DNA of 16,292 nucleotides from Prevotellaceae bacterium (GTDB taxonomy: Bacteria; Bacteroidota; Bacteroidia; Bacteroidales; Paludibacteraceae): NCBI GenBank assembly GCA_031270425.1, contig JAISXQ010000274.1, forward strand, positions 1-16,292, in the 5' to 3' direction. A program made the position numbers and the translations under genes. This document shows positions 1 to 6,776 of the stretch, piece after piece. Within the stretch, counting starts at the first letter, position 1. The number at the start of each line of letters is the position of its first letter. The notes beneath the pieces were generated by a model that saw only the letters and a list, made by a program, of their open reading frames with translations, was not told the origin of the DNA and ran no database searches.

Positions 1-43
1 GTTTTTTTATCCCTGGCTCTTTTCCTGCATAATTTTTTATTTT
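1..43. other. Window edge downstream of the regulator gene
   Basis: This short A/T-rich stretch follows the stop of the GntR regulator gene. I see no convincing hairpin terminator and no start of another gene in it. Confidence 0.4.
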
Positions 44-766
44 TTACAGTTTCTGTTTTTTTGCAAACTCCATAACTCCCCGCAAATGTTCCCTCATAAT
101 ATTCTGCGCTTTTGTTGCATCTTGGTCGCGGATGGCTTCCAGTAACTGCCGGTGTTCAATTGCGGCTTTGCTTACTTTCGCATTGGTATTACACAGTTTG
201 TATTTGGTATAACTTATCAAAATATCCGGCATAATGGTCATAAGCAATGATTTCAATACCATGTTTTTGCTTCCTTCGGCAATGGTGCGGTGAAAAGCAA
301 GGTCTTCCTCTACGGCTGAAATATTCGATTTTATCTTTTCTTCAAATTTTAGCGCCGCTTTTTCCATCTTTATCAAATCGTTTTCGGTTCTACGCAGCGC
401 ACATAAACGGGCTCCGTTTTCTTCCAGTATATAACGCATTTCGACTAAGGAATATACATCATAGTTATCGAGTTTAAGAATGTCGCTAATCAGCCCTTCC
501 AGAACCGACACTTCCAAACCGGCAATAAAAGAGCCGCTCTGTGGCAGCGTTTTAATAATGCCGTAAAACTCCAATTTCTTAATGGCGTCCCGCACATGCG
601 TCCGCCCAACTCCAAAACGTTCTGCCAGTTGCCGCTCGGAGGGCAGACGGTCGCCTTGTTTCAACTGTCCTGTACTCAGTAAGTTTTTAATCTGTTTAAT
701 AATTATGTCCGAAGGTAATTCGACAATTACTTCTTCAAAACTGTTCAATATCATTGCATTTACCAT
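44..766 (-). CDS. GntR-family (FadR subfamily) transcriptional regulator with FCD domain
   Basis: A 240-aa DNA-binding regulator, full length for the FadR subfamily. Residues about 18-82 form the GntR winged helix-turn-helix, with GDRLPSERQLAERFGVGRTH in its core and the wing turn near SGSF (77-80). Residues about 90-235 form the helical FCD ligand-binding domain. Its usual Asp/His metal set can be read as D155, H159, H205 and H227. The ATG at 766 was chosen; an internal ATG at 754 is also possible and would remove only four residues. The gene lies downstream of the PUL, read in the same direction but from its own promoter. That promoter carries a TTGGTCGACCAA palindrome matching the two in front of susC, so I infer that it represses both itself and the PUL. 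In this family the ligand is usually a small carboxylate; a uronate breakdown product is my guess. Zobellia controls alginate use with a FadR-type GntR repressor (from memory). Confidence 0.93.
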   Translation of the reverse strand: MVNAMILNSFEEVIVELPSDIIIKQIKNLLSTGQLKQGDRLPSERQLAERFGVGRTHVRDAIKKLEFYGIIKTLPQSGSFIAGLEVSVLEGLISDILKLDNYDVYSLVEMRYILEENGARLCALRRTENDLIKMEKAALKFEEKIKSNISAVEEDLAFHRTIAEGSKNMVLKSLLMTIMPDILISYTKYKLCNTNAKVSKAAIEHRQLLEAIRDQDATKAQNIMREHLRGVMEFAKKQKL

Positions 767-806
767 ATTGCTTTTTATATATTTAATTGCGCACTGAATT
801 CTTTTA

Positions 807-853
807 TTGGTTTTTGGTCGACCAAAATTACAATTTTTTTTTGAAATTAGAAA
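807..853 (-). promoter_or_regulatory. Predicted regulator promoter with overlapping GntR operator
   Basis: Read on the minus strand, TTTC (853-850) is followed by a 19-bp spacer and TAATTTTG (830-823). The latter is a perfect match to the Bacteroidota -7 box TAnnTTTG; the -33 box has one mismatch to TTTG. The -7 box runs into a perfect 16-bp palindrome, TTTTGGTCGACCAAAA (812-827). An extra TTGGT half-site lies at 807-811. Transcription should start near 816-819, about 50 nt before the ATG. The same arrangement occurs at susC, which suggests autorepression by steric block. Boxes and palindrome are seen; binding is inferred. Confidence 0.75.
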
Positions 854-945
854 CTATTTTTAAATTTTATACTTCATGCGAATCCGGAGTTGAAAACGGG
901 GCGAGGGGTATTGTTGGCGGTGATGTAAAAAGTCTGCTGATGAAA
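854..945. other. Intergenic spacer without a gene
   Basis: This stretch lies between the regulator promoter and the palindromic element. A short plus-strand reading frame crosses it, but it has no family signal, runs against all neighbours and overlaps both the promoter and the repeat. I see nothing functional here. Confidence 0.4.
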
Positions 946-1113
946 ATTGGGGCTGTCTCAAAAGTGTTTTAGCACACGGATAACGCGGATAAGACGGATT
1001 TACACGGATTTTTAACCTGTTGTTTATTAATAGGTTAAAAATATGCGTCTATTATTTATCGGTGCAAATCCGTCTTATCCGCGTTATCCGTGTGCTTTTG
1101 AGACAGCCTCAAT
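946..1113. mobile_element. MITE-like palindromic repeat element (non-coding)
   Basis: About 165 bp form one long imperfect inverted repeat. The left arm begins GGCTGTCTCAAAAG (951-964) and the right arm ends with the complement CTTTTGAGACAGCC (1095-1108). Both arms carry the inner block CACACGGATAACGCGGATAA. The left arm has about 8 extra bases (near 964-971). The innermost pair TTTTTAACCT / AGGTTAAAAA closes on a roughly 13-base loop around 1018-1031. GGAT recurs every 9-10 bases in the arm. There is no ORF, so any movement would need a transposase from elsewhere. Ends of the type GGCTGTCTCAAAA are, from memory, common on Bacteroidales insertion sequences. No clear target duplication is visible. 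It sits 43 bp after the PL6 stop and could also act as a strong terminator for the PUL transcript. Confidence 0.7.
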
Positions 1114-1155
1114 ATAATTGACAGACAGACATGGCAGCATAATACAAAACCCTTT

Positions 1156-2916
1156 CTAACCTATAATTATTTTTCTTATTTCTTTTGCCCCGCCGCCGTC
1201 AAACACAAAAAGATAGAATCCTTTTAATGAATCCGGTATTTCAAAAGTAAAACTATTGGTTACGGATTGTGCTGATTGTGCGTTTATTACAAGCCCTTTC
1301 ACATCGTAAATCCGTAAATTTAACCTGTCAATTACAGCCTCGATGTGCAACACGTTATTTTCTGTACGCAAATTGCTGATGAAATATGCCGGATTATTGA
1401 CGCTTAAATTTCCGGCTCCGGTTGTGGCTTTATTGATAAAAGAACAACCCGCAGTTTGAGGCGTAGGGACGGAAAGAGAAAGATTTCCATTGTATTCAAA
1501 TGCTCCTATCATCCGTTGACTTTCCCGCGTTTTTCCTTCAATATCCATCGTGATTTCAGGATAAGCGCTTGTCCGGTATTGACTGACGATAATTGAATTT
1601 GATTGCGGTTTATATATTCCGTATTCCGTGTTCGACGACTGAAAGTTCAGACTGGTTGTTACCCGCTTAAACTGGCTTTCCGATGGCGAGAAACTTGTAT
1701 GCTTTCCCTGATACATCAAATTATTCTGCCAGGTAATTTCACTGGCGGCGTTTGATATTTTTACGCCGATCTGACTGTTGGAAGTCGCGAAAACAACATT
1801 ATGGGCTATGGTGGAAGTGACCGGAGCCAAATCTTCGCCTCCGCTGTATCCGATATTGAAAGCATTGGCACAGTTGTAGAAAGTATTGAAAGCAACCAGC
1901 GCGTTTTTTACCTGAAAGTATTCGCTTAACGCGGAATTTGTTTTTCCGTTTACCATGCAAACTCCTGTACGATAACCGCTTCCTTTCAAATCCTGAAAAT
2001 AATTATTAAACACGTTGTGATTTTCGCCGATAATGCGCACTCCGCCCGAACCCGGTTGTTCTTTTCCAAAGAAATAGTTTCCCGACACTTCGCAGGCGTT
2101 GCCGTGGCGGAGCGTAAGCATGGCGTTGTTGTTGTAAAAAACATTATTCCGGTAAATATTACCGCAGGATTTGTTCGATATGATTTCTATTTCGCCGTCG
2201 CATTCTTCAAAAAAATTACTTTCGATAATACAATTTGCGGACGTCATTGAAGTTTTGCTGTCGCCGATGCGAATTGTTTCCTGACCGTTCAGTTCTTTTT
2301 CGTCTTCGTCCAGCAAAGACACGCGCTTATAGAAATGATTGTTGTCTATTTTGTGCTTTGCACTTTCGTCGTCAACAAGCCAGACTACCAGTAGCGTCCC
2401 GATGTTTCTTTTGTTTTCAAAATAACAATGGTCGACCCGGTTCGATGTTCCGTTTATCGAAACCCATTTATTGTCGGTCGTTGCCCAACCGGACGCAGTA
2501 GCGGGGTTGTAACTTACAATTGCCGAGTTTGTAAAGCGGCAGTTGGCTGAATTTTTTGAGAAAGTAAGCACGTGATTTGTCCCGACTGTGGAATTTCCCG
2601 AAAACAATATGCCCGATACTTCGATGTATTTACCGTCGATGGTCAAGCGCGAACTTCCGGTAAAAATAACTTCGCCTGCCGTTTGAGCGTTAACAAGTAT
2701 GGGATTGTCCTGTGTTCCGTTTCCTTTTATCGTGATGTTTTTATCGCTCCAATTACCGTTTTGCAGGGTGATAACATCTCCCGCCGCAAAGGTTTTGCTC
2801 GATATAGTCGAAGCCTGACTTGCATTGTAGCTGTAATTTGCCGCTTGCACCTTATCCTTAGAATGGCAGGAGATGAGCAAAACGAGAACTAATATTTTTA
2901 TCAATTTTTTTTTCAT
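1156..2916 (-). CDS. PL6-family polysaccharide lyase (alginate lyase / chondroitinase B type) with T9SS tail
   Basis: A 586-aa secreted parallel beta-helix lyase that would cleave a uronate polymer by beta-elimination. Residues about 27-475 form the PL6 helix. GEIEIISNKS (241-250) gives calcium ligands E242 and E244 and the catalytic base K249. LTLRHGN (267-273) gives the catalytic R270. These match E243, E245, K250 and R271 of chondroitinase B. Blocks such as GGVRIIGENH (291-300) and YFQVKNALVA (333-342) look closer to PL6 alginate lyases than to chondroitinase B, so alginate is preferred, but substrate cannot be settled by eye. The C-terminus (about 505-586, with LRIYDVKG and a final RKIIIG) is a T9SS sorting domain. 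The signal peptide contains a lipobox, LISC (C17), or may instead be cut after VQA (25), an unusual pairing with a T9SS tail. It is the last gene of the operon and starts 4 bp after the esterase gene. Confidence 0.9.
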   Translation of the reverse strand: MKKKLIKILVLVLLISCHSKDKVQAANYSYNASQASTISSKTFAAGDVITLQNGNWSDKNITIKGNGTQDNPILVNAQTAGEVIFTGSSRLTIDGKYIEVSGILFSGNSTVGTNHVLTFSKNSANCRFTNSAIVSYNPATASGWATTDNKWVSINGTSNRVDHCYFENKRNIGTLLVVWLVDDESAKHKIDNNHFYKRVSLLDEDEKELNGQETIRIGDSKTSMTSANCIIESNFFEECDGEIEIISNKSCGNIYRNNVFYNNNAMLTLRHGNACEVSGNYFFGKEQPGSGGVRIIGENHNVFNNYFQDLKGSGYRTGVCMVNGKTNSALSEYFQVKNALVAFNTFYNCANAFNIGYSGGEDLAPVTSTIAHNVVFATSNSQIGVKISNAASEITWQNNLMYQGKHTSFSPSESQFKRVTTSLNFQSSNTEYGIYKPQSNSIIVSQYRTSAYPEITMDIEGKTRESQRMIGAFEYNGNLSLSVPTPQTAGCSFINKATTGAGNLSVNNPAYFISNLRTENNVLHIEAVIDRLNLRIYDVKGLVINAQSAQSVTNSFTFEIPDSLKGFYLFVFDGGGAKEIRKIIIG

Positions 2917-2920
2917 GGGG

Positions 2921-4912
2921 TTATTTTATAATTTTAAAAGCTTGTTTCCAATCTCCTGTGCCGGCTTTAATAATAAACATTCCGTTATGTTCTAATGTAA
3001 AAGAATTATCGTTGCTTTTCCCGATTTTCCTGCCTTGCGCGTCGAAAACTTCAAAACTTATTTCTTCGTTGGTATTGAAACAGATAATATTATCTACTAC
3101 TCGCGGCTGGACTTTTTTTTTCATTTCTATACTGCCGGATGAAGCAACTTGACCAAGCAAATAATTTAAAAATGCGGTTATTTCGTTGCTGATTTGGGTA
3201 TTGTACTGCGCTTCAAAACCGCCGTGTCCGCCGCCCGGAATGGTTGTGAATTGATGATATACATTATTGGTTTCCAAAGTCCCGGATAAAGAAACCGATT
3301 GAGCATAAGGAACCGTAGGGTCGGCGTCGCCGTGAACGATATAGGTGGGAGGCGTATTCCCGTCAACCAAATGGTAAGGGCTTACTGTCTTTACAAATTC
3401 ATCGTCGCCCGCATGTTCGCCCAACCAGTTTACAAGCGAAGTATAAAACATGAAATCTTCGAGTTTAGCGGGACCGTATTTGTCTATAACCGCCAACACC
3501 TTGATTTCGCCTTTATAATCGTTGCAGTTTGTATCGTATAGCCGGTTGTTTTGCAGGTATCCGGCTGTCAAAGCTAAATGTCCTCCGGCAGAGCTTCCCT
3601 GAAAAACAATTTTTCTCGGATCGATATTTAATGCTTCCGCGTTTTTCAGCAAATATTGCATGGCGCAACGCACATCCTCGACGGCAGCCGGAGCGGTCGC
3701 TTGCGGCGTCATCCGGTATTCGACATTAGCCACGGCAAAGCCCATGCTGAAAAAACTTCCGAATCCGGTTTGTTCTTCCTTGGCTCCGTGGTTCCAGCCT
3801 CCGCCGTGCATGTTGATAAGCACGGGAGTTGCTTCCGCCGCACCGGCAGGATAGTAAAAATCCATACGGCACATTTCTTCGGAAGCGCCGGAATAATGAA
3901 TATCAATTATTTCCTGATAATTAGCCGGCATACTCGGTTTACGTAAGGTCTGAAAATTAAGTATATATTCCTGATTGAGATTTTCCGCGCTGTTTTTTTC
4001 CGCAAGCGCTCCGGCGGGAATCGTCAGCGAATAGGATTTATTCCTCCCTTGCGTGCTTTCCAGTGTTACCGGAACGATAAGGGTTTTTTCGTCAATGGTA
4101 CAGGAAGAAAGAGGTATTGCAACATCGTTCAGTTGTATTGTTCCCGTTCCGAAAACTAACTCTTTATTAAAAGTTATTTTGACTTCTTTTGTCAGGTTGT
4201 AGAAACAAACGGCATTTTGAGCCGGTGTAGAACTGACGACATTCAGGTTTCTAACTTCGTCCCGACTGCGCGTCAACACCTTCCAAATAACGACGCTTCC
4301 GCCCGAATTGTTGGATATTCTCAGTCTCGTAGTATCGTCCCGCTCGATATTCAGGTAGAAGGTACTGTCGGTTTTTATGGCGGAAAATGTTTCCAATACC
4401 TTCCATAAATTATTCTCGTATTCATCGACGGTAAAAGTGTTTCCGGCTGTCCCGACTGCGGCGTGTATTTCTACCTGCCCTAGGGTTTTCAGCCACGGCA
4501 GTTCGAGGTTGCCGCCGGTTGTTTTTTTATCAATGCAAATCCTGTTTGTATGTTTTTCCCCCGATGCGTCGGTTGTGCTGCCTTTGTACACAATTGCTTT
4601 GTTTAATACGAAATCATTAATCGTGTCGCTCGTCGGGTAACTCCCCGAACTTGGCAAGGCGTCGGCAACCGTTCCCCAGCTTCCGTCCCCAAAATCGGTA
4701 ACGATATTATCGTATGCCTTCCTTTGTCCGGCGGCAGGTTCTTCTACGCCGCTTCCGTTATACAATCCGTGATTCAGACCCGTTGTTCCGCCGCAGTTAC
4801 GAACCCAGCCTGCGGGCGAAGTACTTTCAAATCCCTGTTGAAAATGACAGGTTTGAGCGGATAGGCTTACCATTAGAAATGGCAATGCGATTGAAAAGAA
4901 TAATTTTTTCAT
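2921..4912 (-). CDS. Secreted multidomain carbohydrate esterase (alpha/beta hydrolase) with T9SS tail
   Basis: A 663-aa modular protein. Residues 1-20 are a signal peptide ending SLSAQ. Residues about 21-215 form a beta-rich domain beginning FQQGFESTSPAGW, like the choice-of-anchor/MAM-type sandwiches on surface proteins. Residues about 222-322 look like a Big_5 Ig-like domain. Residues about 330-588 are an HSL/BD-FAE-like alpha/beta hydrolase: oxyanion motif HGGG (369-372), nucleophile S441 in GSSAGGH, D531 in HGDADPTVP and H563 in GGGHGG, so the triad is complete. Residues about 600-663 are a T9SS C-terminal domain (FEVFDAQGRKIG, final FKIIK). It probably removes acetyl or other ester groups from the polymer attacked by the lyases next to it. 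The start lies 7 bp after the beta-helix gene's stop, so the two are probably translated as neighbours on one mRNA. A peptidase of the same fold is a less likely alternative. Substrate is inference. Confidence 0.87.
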   Translation of the reverse strand: MKKLFFSIALPFLMVSLSAQTCHFQQGFESTSPAGWVRNCGGTTGLNHGLYNGSGVEEPAAGQRKAYDNIVTDFGDGSWGTVADALPSSGSYPTSDTINDFVLNKAIVYKGSTTDASGEKHTNRICIDKKTTGGNLELPWLKTLGQVEIHAAVGTAGNTFTVDEYENNLWKVLETFSAIKTDSTFYLNIERDDTTRLRISNNSGGSVVIWKVLTRSRDEVRNLNVVSSTPAQNAVCFYNLTKEVKITFNKELVFGTGTIQLNDVAIPLSSCTIDEKTLIVPVTLESTQGRNKSYSLTIPAGALAEKNSAENLNQEYILNFQTLRKPSMPANYQEIIDIHYSGASEEMCRMDFYYPAGAAEATPVLINMHGGGWNHGAKEEQTGFGSFFSMGFAVANVEYRMTPQATAPAAVEDVRCAMQYLLKNAEALNIDPRKIVFQGSSAGGHLALTAGYLQNNRLYDTNCNDYKGEIKVLAVIDKYGPAKLEDFMFYTSLVNWLGEHAGDDEFVKTVSPYHLVDGNTPPTYIVHGDADPTVPYAQSVSLSGTLETNNVYHQFTTIPGGGHGGFEAQYNTQISNEITAFLNYLLGQVASSGSIEMKKKVQPRVVDNIICFNTNEEISFEVFDAQGRKIGKSNDNSFTLEHNGMFIIKAGTGDWKQAFKIIK

Positions 4913-4919
4913 GATTGAT

Positions 4920-6758
4920 TTATAAAATAAGTATTTTACTGTTAATTAATTGCTTTTTATTCAAGAGATGAAAAACATAGGCTCCGCATGGAAGCGCGGG
5001 TATGGAAAAAATCTTGCTGTCGGAAAAGGAATGTTTCATAACGGTTTTACCGCTCATGTCGGATAAAACGCCTGTTGTGTTTGCTCCGGCATTGGTTACG
5101 GAAACCGTTCTGTTGATCGAATCGTACAATACCTGTAAATTTTCCTTTGAATTGCCGGTTGTTGTTCCCGTATTATTCAACCGCGCGGCTAACTGAGCTT
5201 CGTATAGCGATTCCGGCTGTAATCCGCTGTTGTTCAGTCCTTCCACATATCCGCGCGTAAAATTACTGGCGCTGACGGGATTTCCGGTAATGCTTTTTGC
5301 TGTGCAGCCGATGGCGTAATTTTGAGCGGTCGGAGGTTTTTGCAAGCCGATTTTTCCTGTCGAGCCATCCACATCGCAGTTCCACAGTACCGAATGTACG
5401 GCAGCCCATCCGTGTCCGGTTCCCATAGCGACGCGGTTGTAAAGTCCGAGTACAAAATCGCGCTTTAAATTCAATTCCTTATGATTATCGTACAACATTC
5501 CCTGCGTCCATTGGCGGTGTCCTTCGTTTACCGAGTTTACAGCGTCGGAAGTACAACGCAGAAAAACATTTCCAGACGTGCTTGACGTTCCGTTTGAAAT
5601 ATAATGATGCCTGCCGTTGCGGGCGTAACAATTCTTGAACAGATTCAGTTGCGAATAAATGTATGTGTTGAAATTGTACATCCGCTCGCCCGTAACTATT
5701 GCCACCGGGTCGATTGCCGAACAGAACTCAAAAGTACTTCTGGTGCAGGCTTCGGTAATAATGCCCGATTGTCCGAAACCTTTCATCGTACAATTCCGCG
5801 CCCAGGCATTTTCCACGCTTTTGAAACGGATTGCCTGCCAGGCATGCGACTCGTCTTCCCCGCCGGAGTTTTCTATTTCTATGCGGAGATTTTCTATCCC
5901 TAACTGCGCGTAAGTTCCGTCCCATTTTGCCTTATAAATATAAGACTGCGAGAGCGATTTGTTCAGTGTATAAAAAACGGGAGCGTCGATTGTAATGCTG
6001 TTTCCTTCGATTTTTGTGATGTAGCGGTTATACACTATCGGCAACTGGTCTTTTATCCAGCGTTCGTCGGGATTAGCCGGATCCGAAGGATCGGGATAAG
6101 GCACGCCGCCCTTGTCAACCGCGTCAATCCACGCCTGCGTACAGGGATGATAAATAATAATATGGTCGCCTGCGCTGTAAGGACTTGCATTTTCGACATT
6201 GAATGTACGTGAAGCAACCGGAACAAGCGCGTCCGTTATATTCGTTTTTGTGCCCGATACCTGCGAACTTCCCCAAACCCTTGTATTATTACCCATAAGG
6301 ATAACATCCCGCTGCGGCATGTCCGTTTCGTTTTTTAAGGCGTAAATAATTGTATTTTGCGTATTGTCCTCTCCGTTTCCTGCTCCCCTGATTACAACTC
6401 CGTCGTATTTTACGTTTAACGTTCCTTTCACGTCATATTTTCCGGCATTCAGCAATAATGCTCCGCGGAAGCCATTTGCGTCTTTTTGCCTTTTTCCTAC
6501 TTCGTCAATGGCGTTCTGTATGTGGGCGGTATTATCCCCGCTGATGGGATTTATTGTTTTTACCACAGGAAAATCAGGAATCGCGATACCGCCTCCCATA
6601 TATCCGGCATGGCTGAAATCGGGAATTATATAGCCGTCGGCGTCGGCATAACAAGTTAGTACGCCGCCGGCATTTTGCTTTACAAGTTCCGATTGCCACT
6701 GCGAAAACACGCCGGCAGCGCAAACAACATAAAACGTCAATATTAATAACTTTTTCAT
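4920..6758 (-). CDS. Secreted parallel beta-helix protein of the pectate lyase superfamily, putative polysaccharide-degrading enzyme, T9SS tail
   Basis: A 612-aa secreted protein. Residues 1-20 are a signal peptide ending VFSQ. IPDFSHAGYMGGG (45-57) followed by GDNTAHIQNAIDEV (74-87) is the typical entry of the pectate-lyase-3/polygalacturonase type of beta-helix. The helix runs to about residue 500. Conserved-looking polar patches that could hold the active site are ARNGRHHYISNG (379-390) and EGHRQWTQGMLYDN (412-425). Residues about 540-612 form a T9SS C-terminal domain (VLSDMSGKTV, final SKILIL). I cannot assign a CAZy family; it resembles Bacteroidota proteins annotated as DUF4955 or pectate lyase superfamily. 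It lies between the TIG surface protein and the esterase, 18 and 7 bp away, which supports a role in degrading the same polysaccharide. It could be a lyase, a hydrolase or a binding protein. Confidence 0.82.
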   Translation of the reverse strand: MKKLLILTFYVVCAAGVFSQWQSELVKQNAGGVLTCYADADGYIIPDFSHAGYMGGGIAIPDFPVVKTINPISGDNTAHIQNAIDEVGKRQKDANGFRGALLLNAGKYDVKGTLNVKYDGVVIRGAGNGEDNTQNTIIYALKNETDMPQRDVILMGNNTRVWGSSQVSGTKTNITDALVPVASRTFNVENASPYSAGDHIIIYHPCTQAWIDAVDKGGVPYPDPSDPANPDERWIKDQLPIVYNRYITKIEGNSITIDAPVFYTLNKSLSQSYIYKAKWDGTYAQLGIENLRIEIENSGGEDESHAWQAIRFKSVENAWARNCTMKGFGQSGIITEACTRSTFEFCSAIDPVAIVTGERMYNFNTYIYSQLNLFKNCYARNGRHHYISNGTSSTSGNVFLRCTSDAVNSVNEGHRQWTQGMLYDNHKELNLKRDFVLGLYNRVAMGTGHGWAAVHSVLWNCDVDGSTGKIGLQKPPTAQNYAIGCTAKSITGNPVSASNFTRGYVEGLNNSGLQPESLYEAQLAARLNNTGTTTGNSKENLQVLYDSINRTVSVTNAGANTTGVLSDMSGKTVMKHSFSDSKIFSIPALPCGAYVFHLLNKKQLINSKILIL

Positions 6759-6776
6759 GTTTATTTTTGATTCAGT

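Noticed and set aside
787..972. Plus-strand reading frame of 61 codons upstream of the regulator.
   Set aside because: It overlaps the predicted regulator promoter, operator and the palindromic element, and its translation has no family features.
2429..2438. A further GGTCGACC core inside the PL6 gene, resembling the GntR operator.
   Set aside because: The outer bases of the palindrome are wrong (ATGGTCGACCCG), no promoter boxes flank it, and it lies within coding sequence. It is probably chance.
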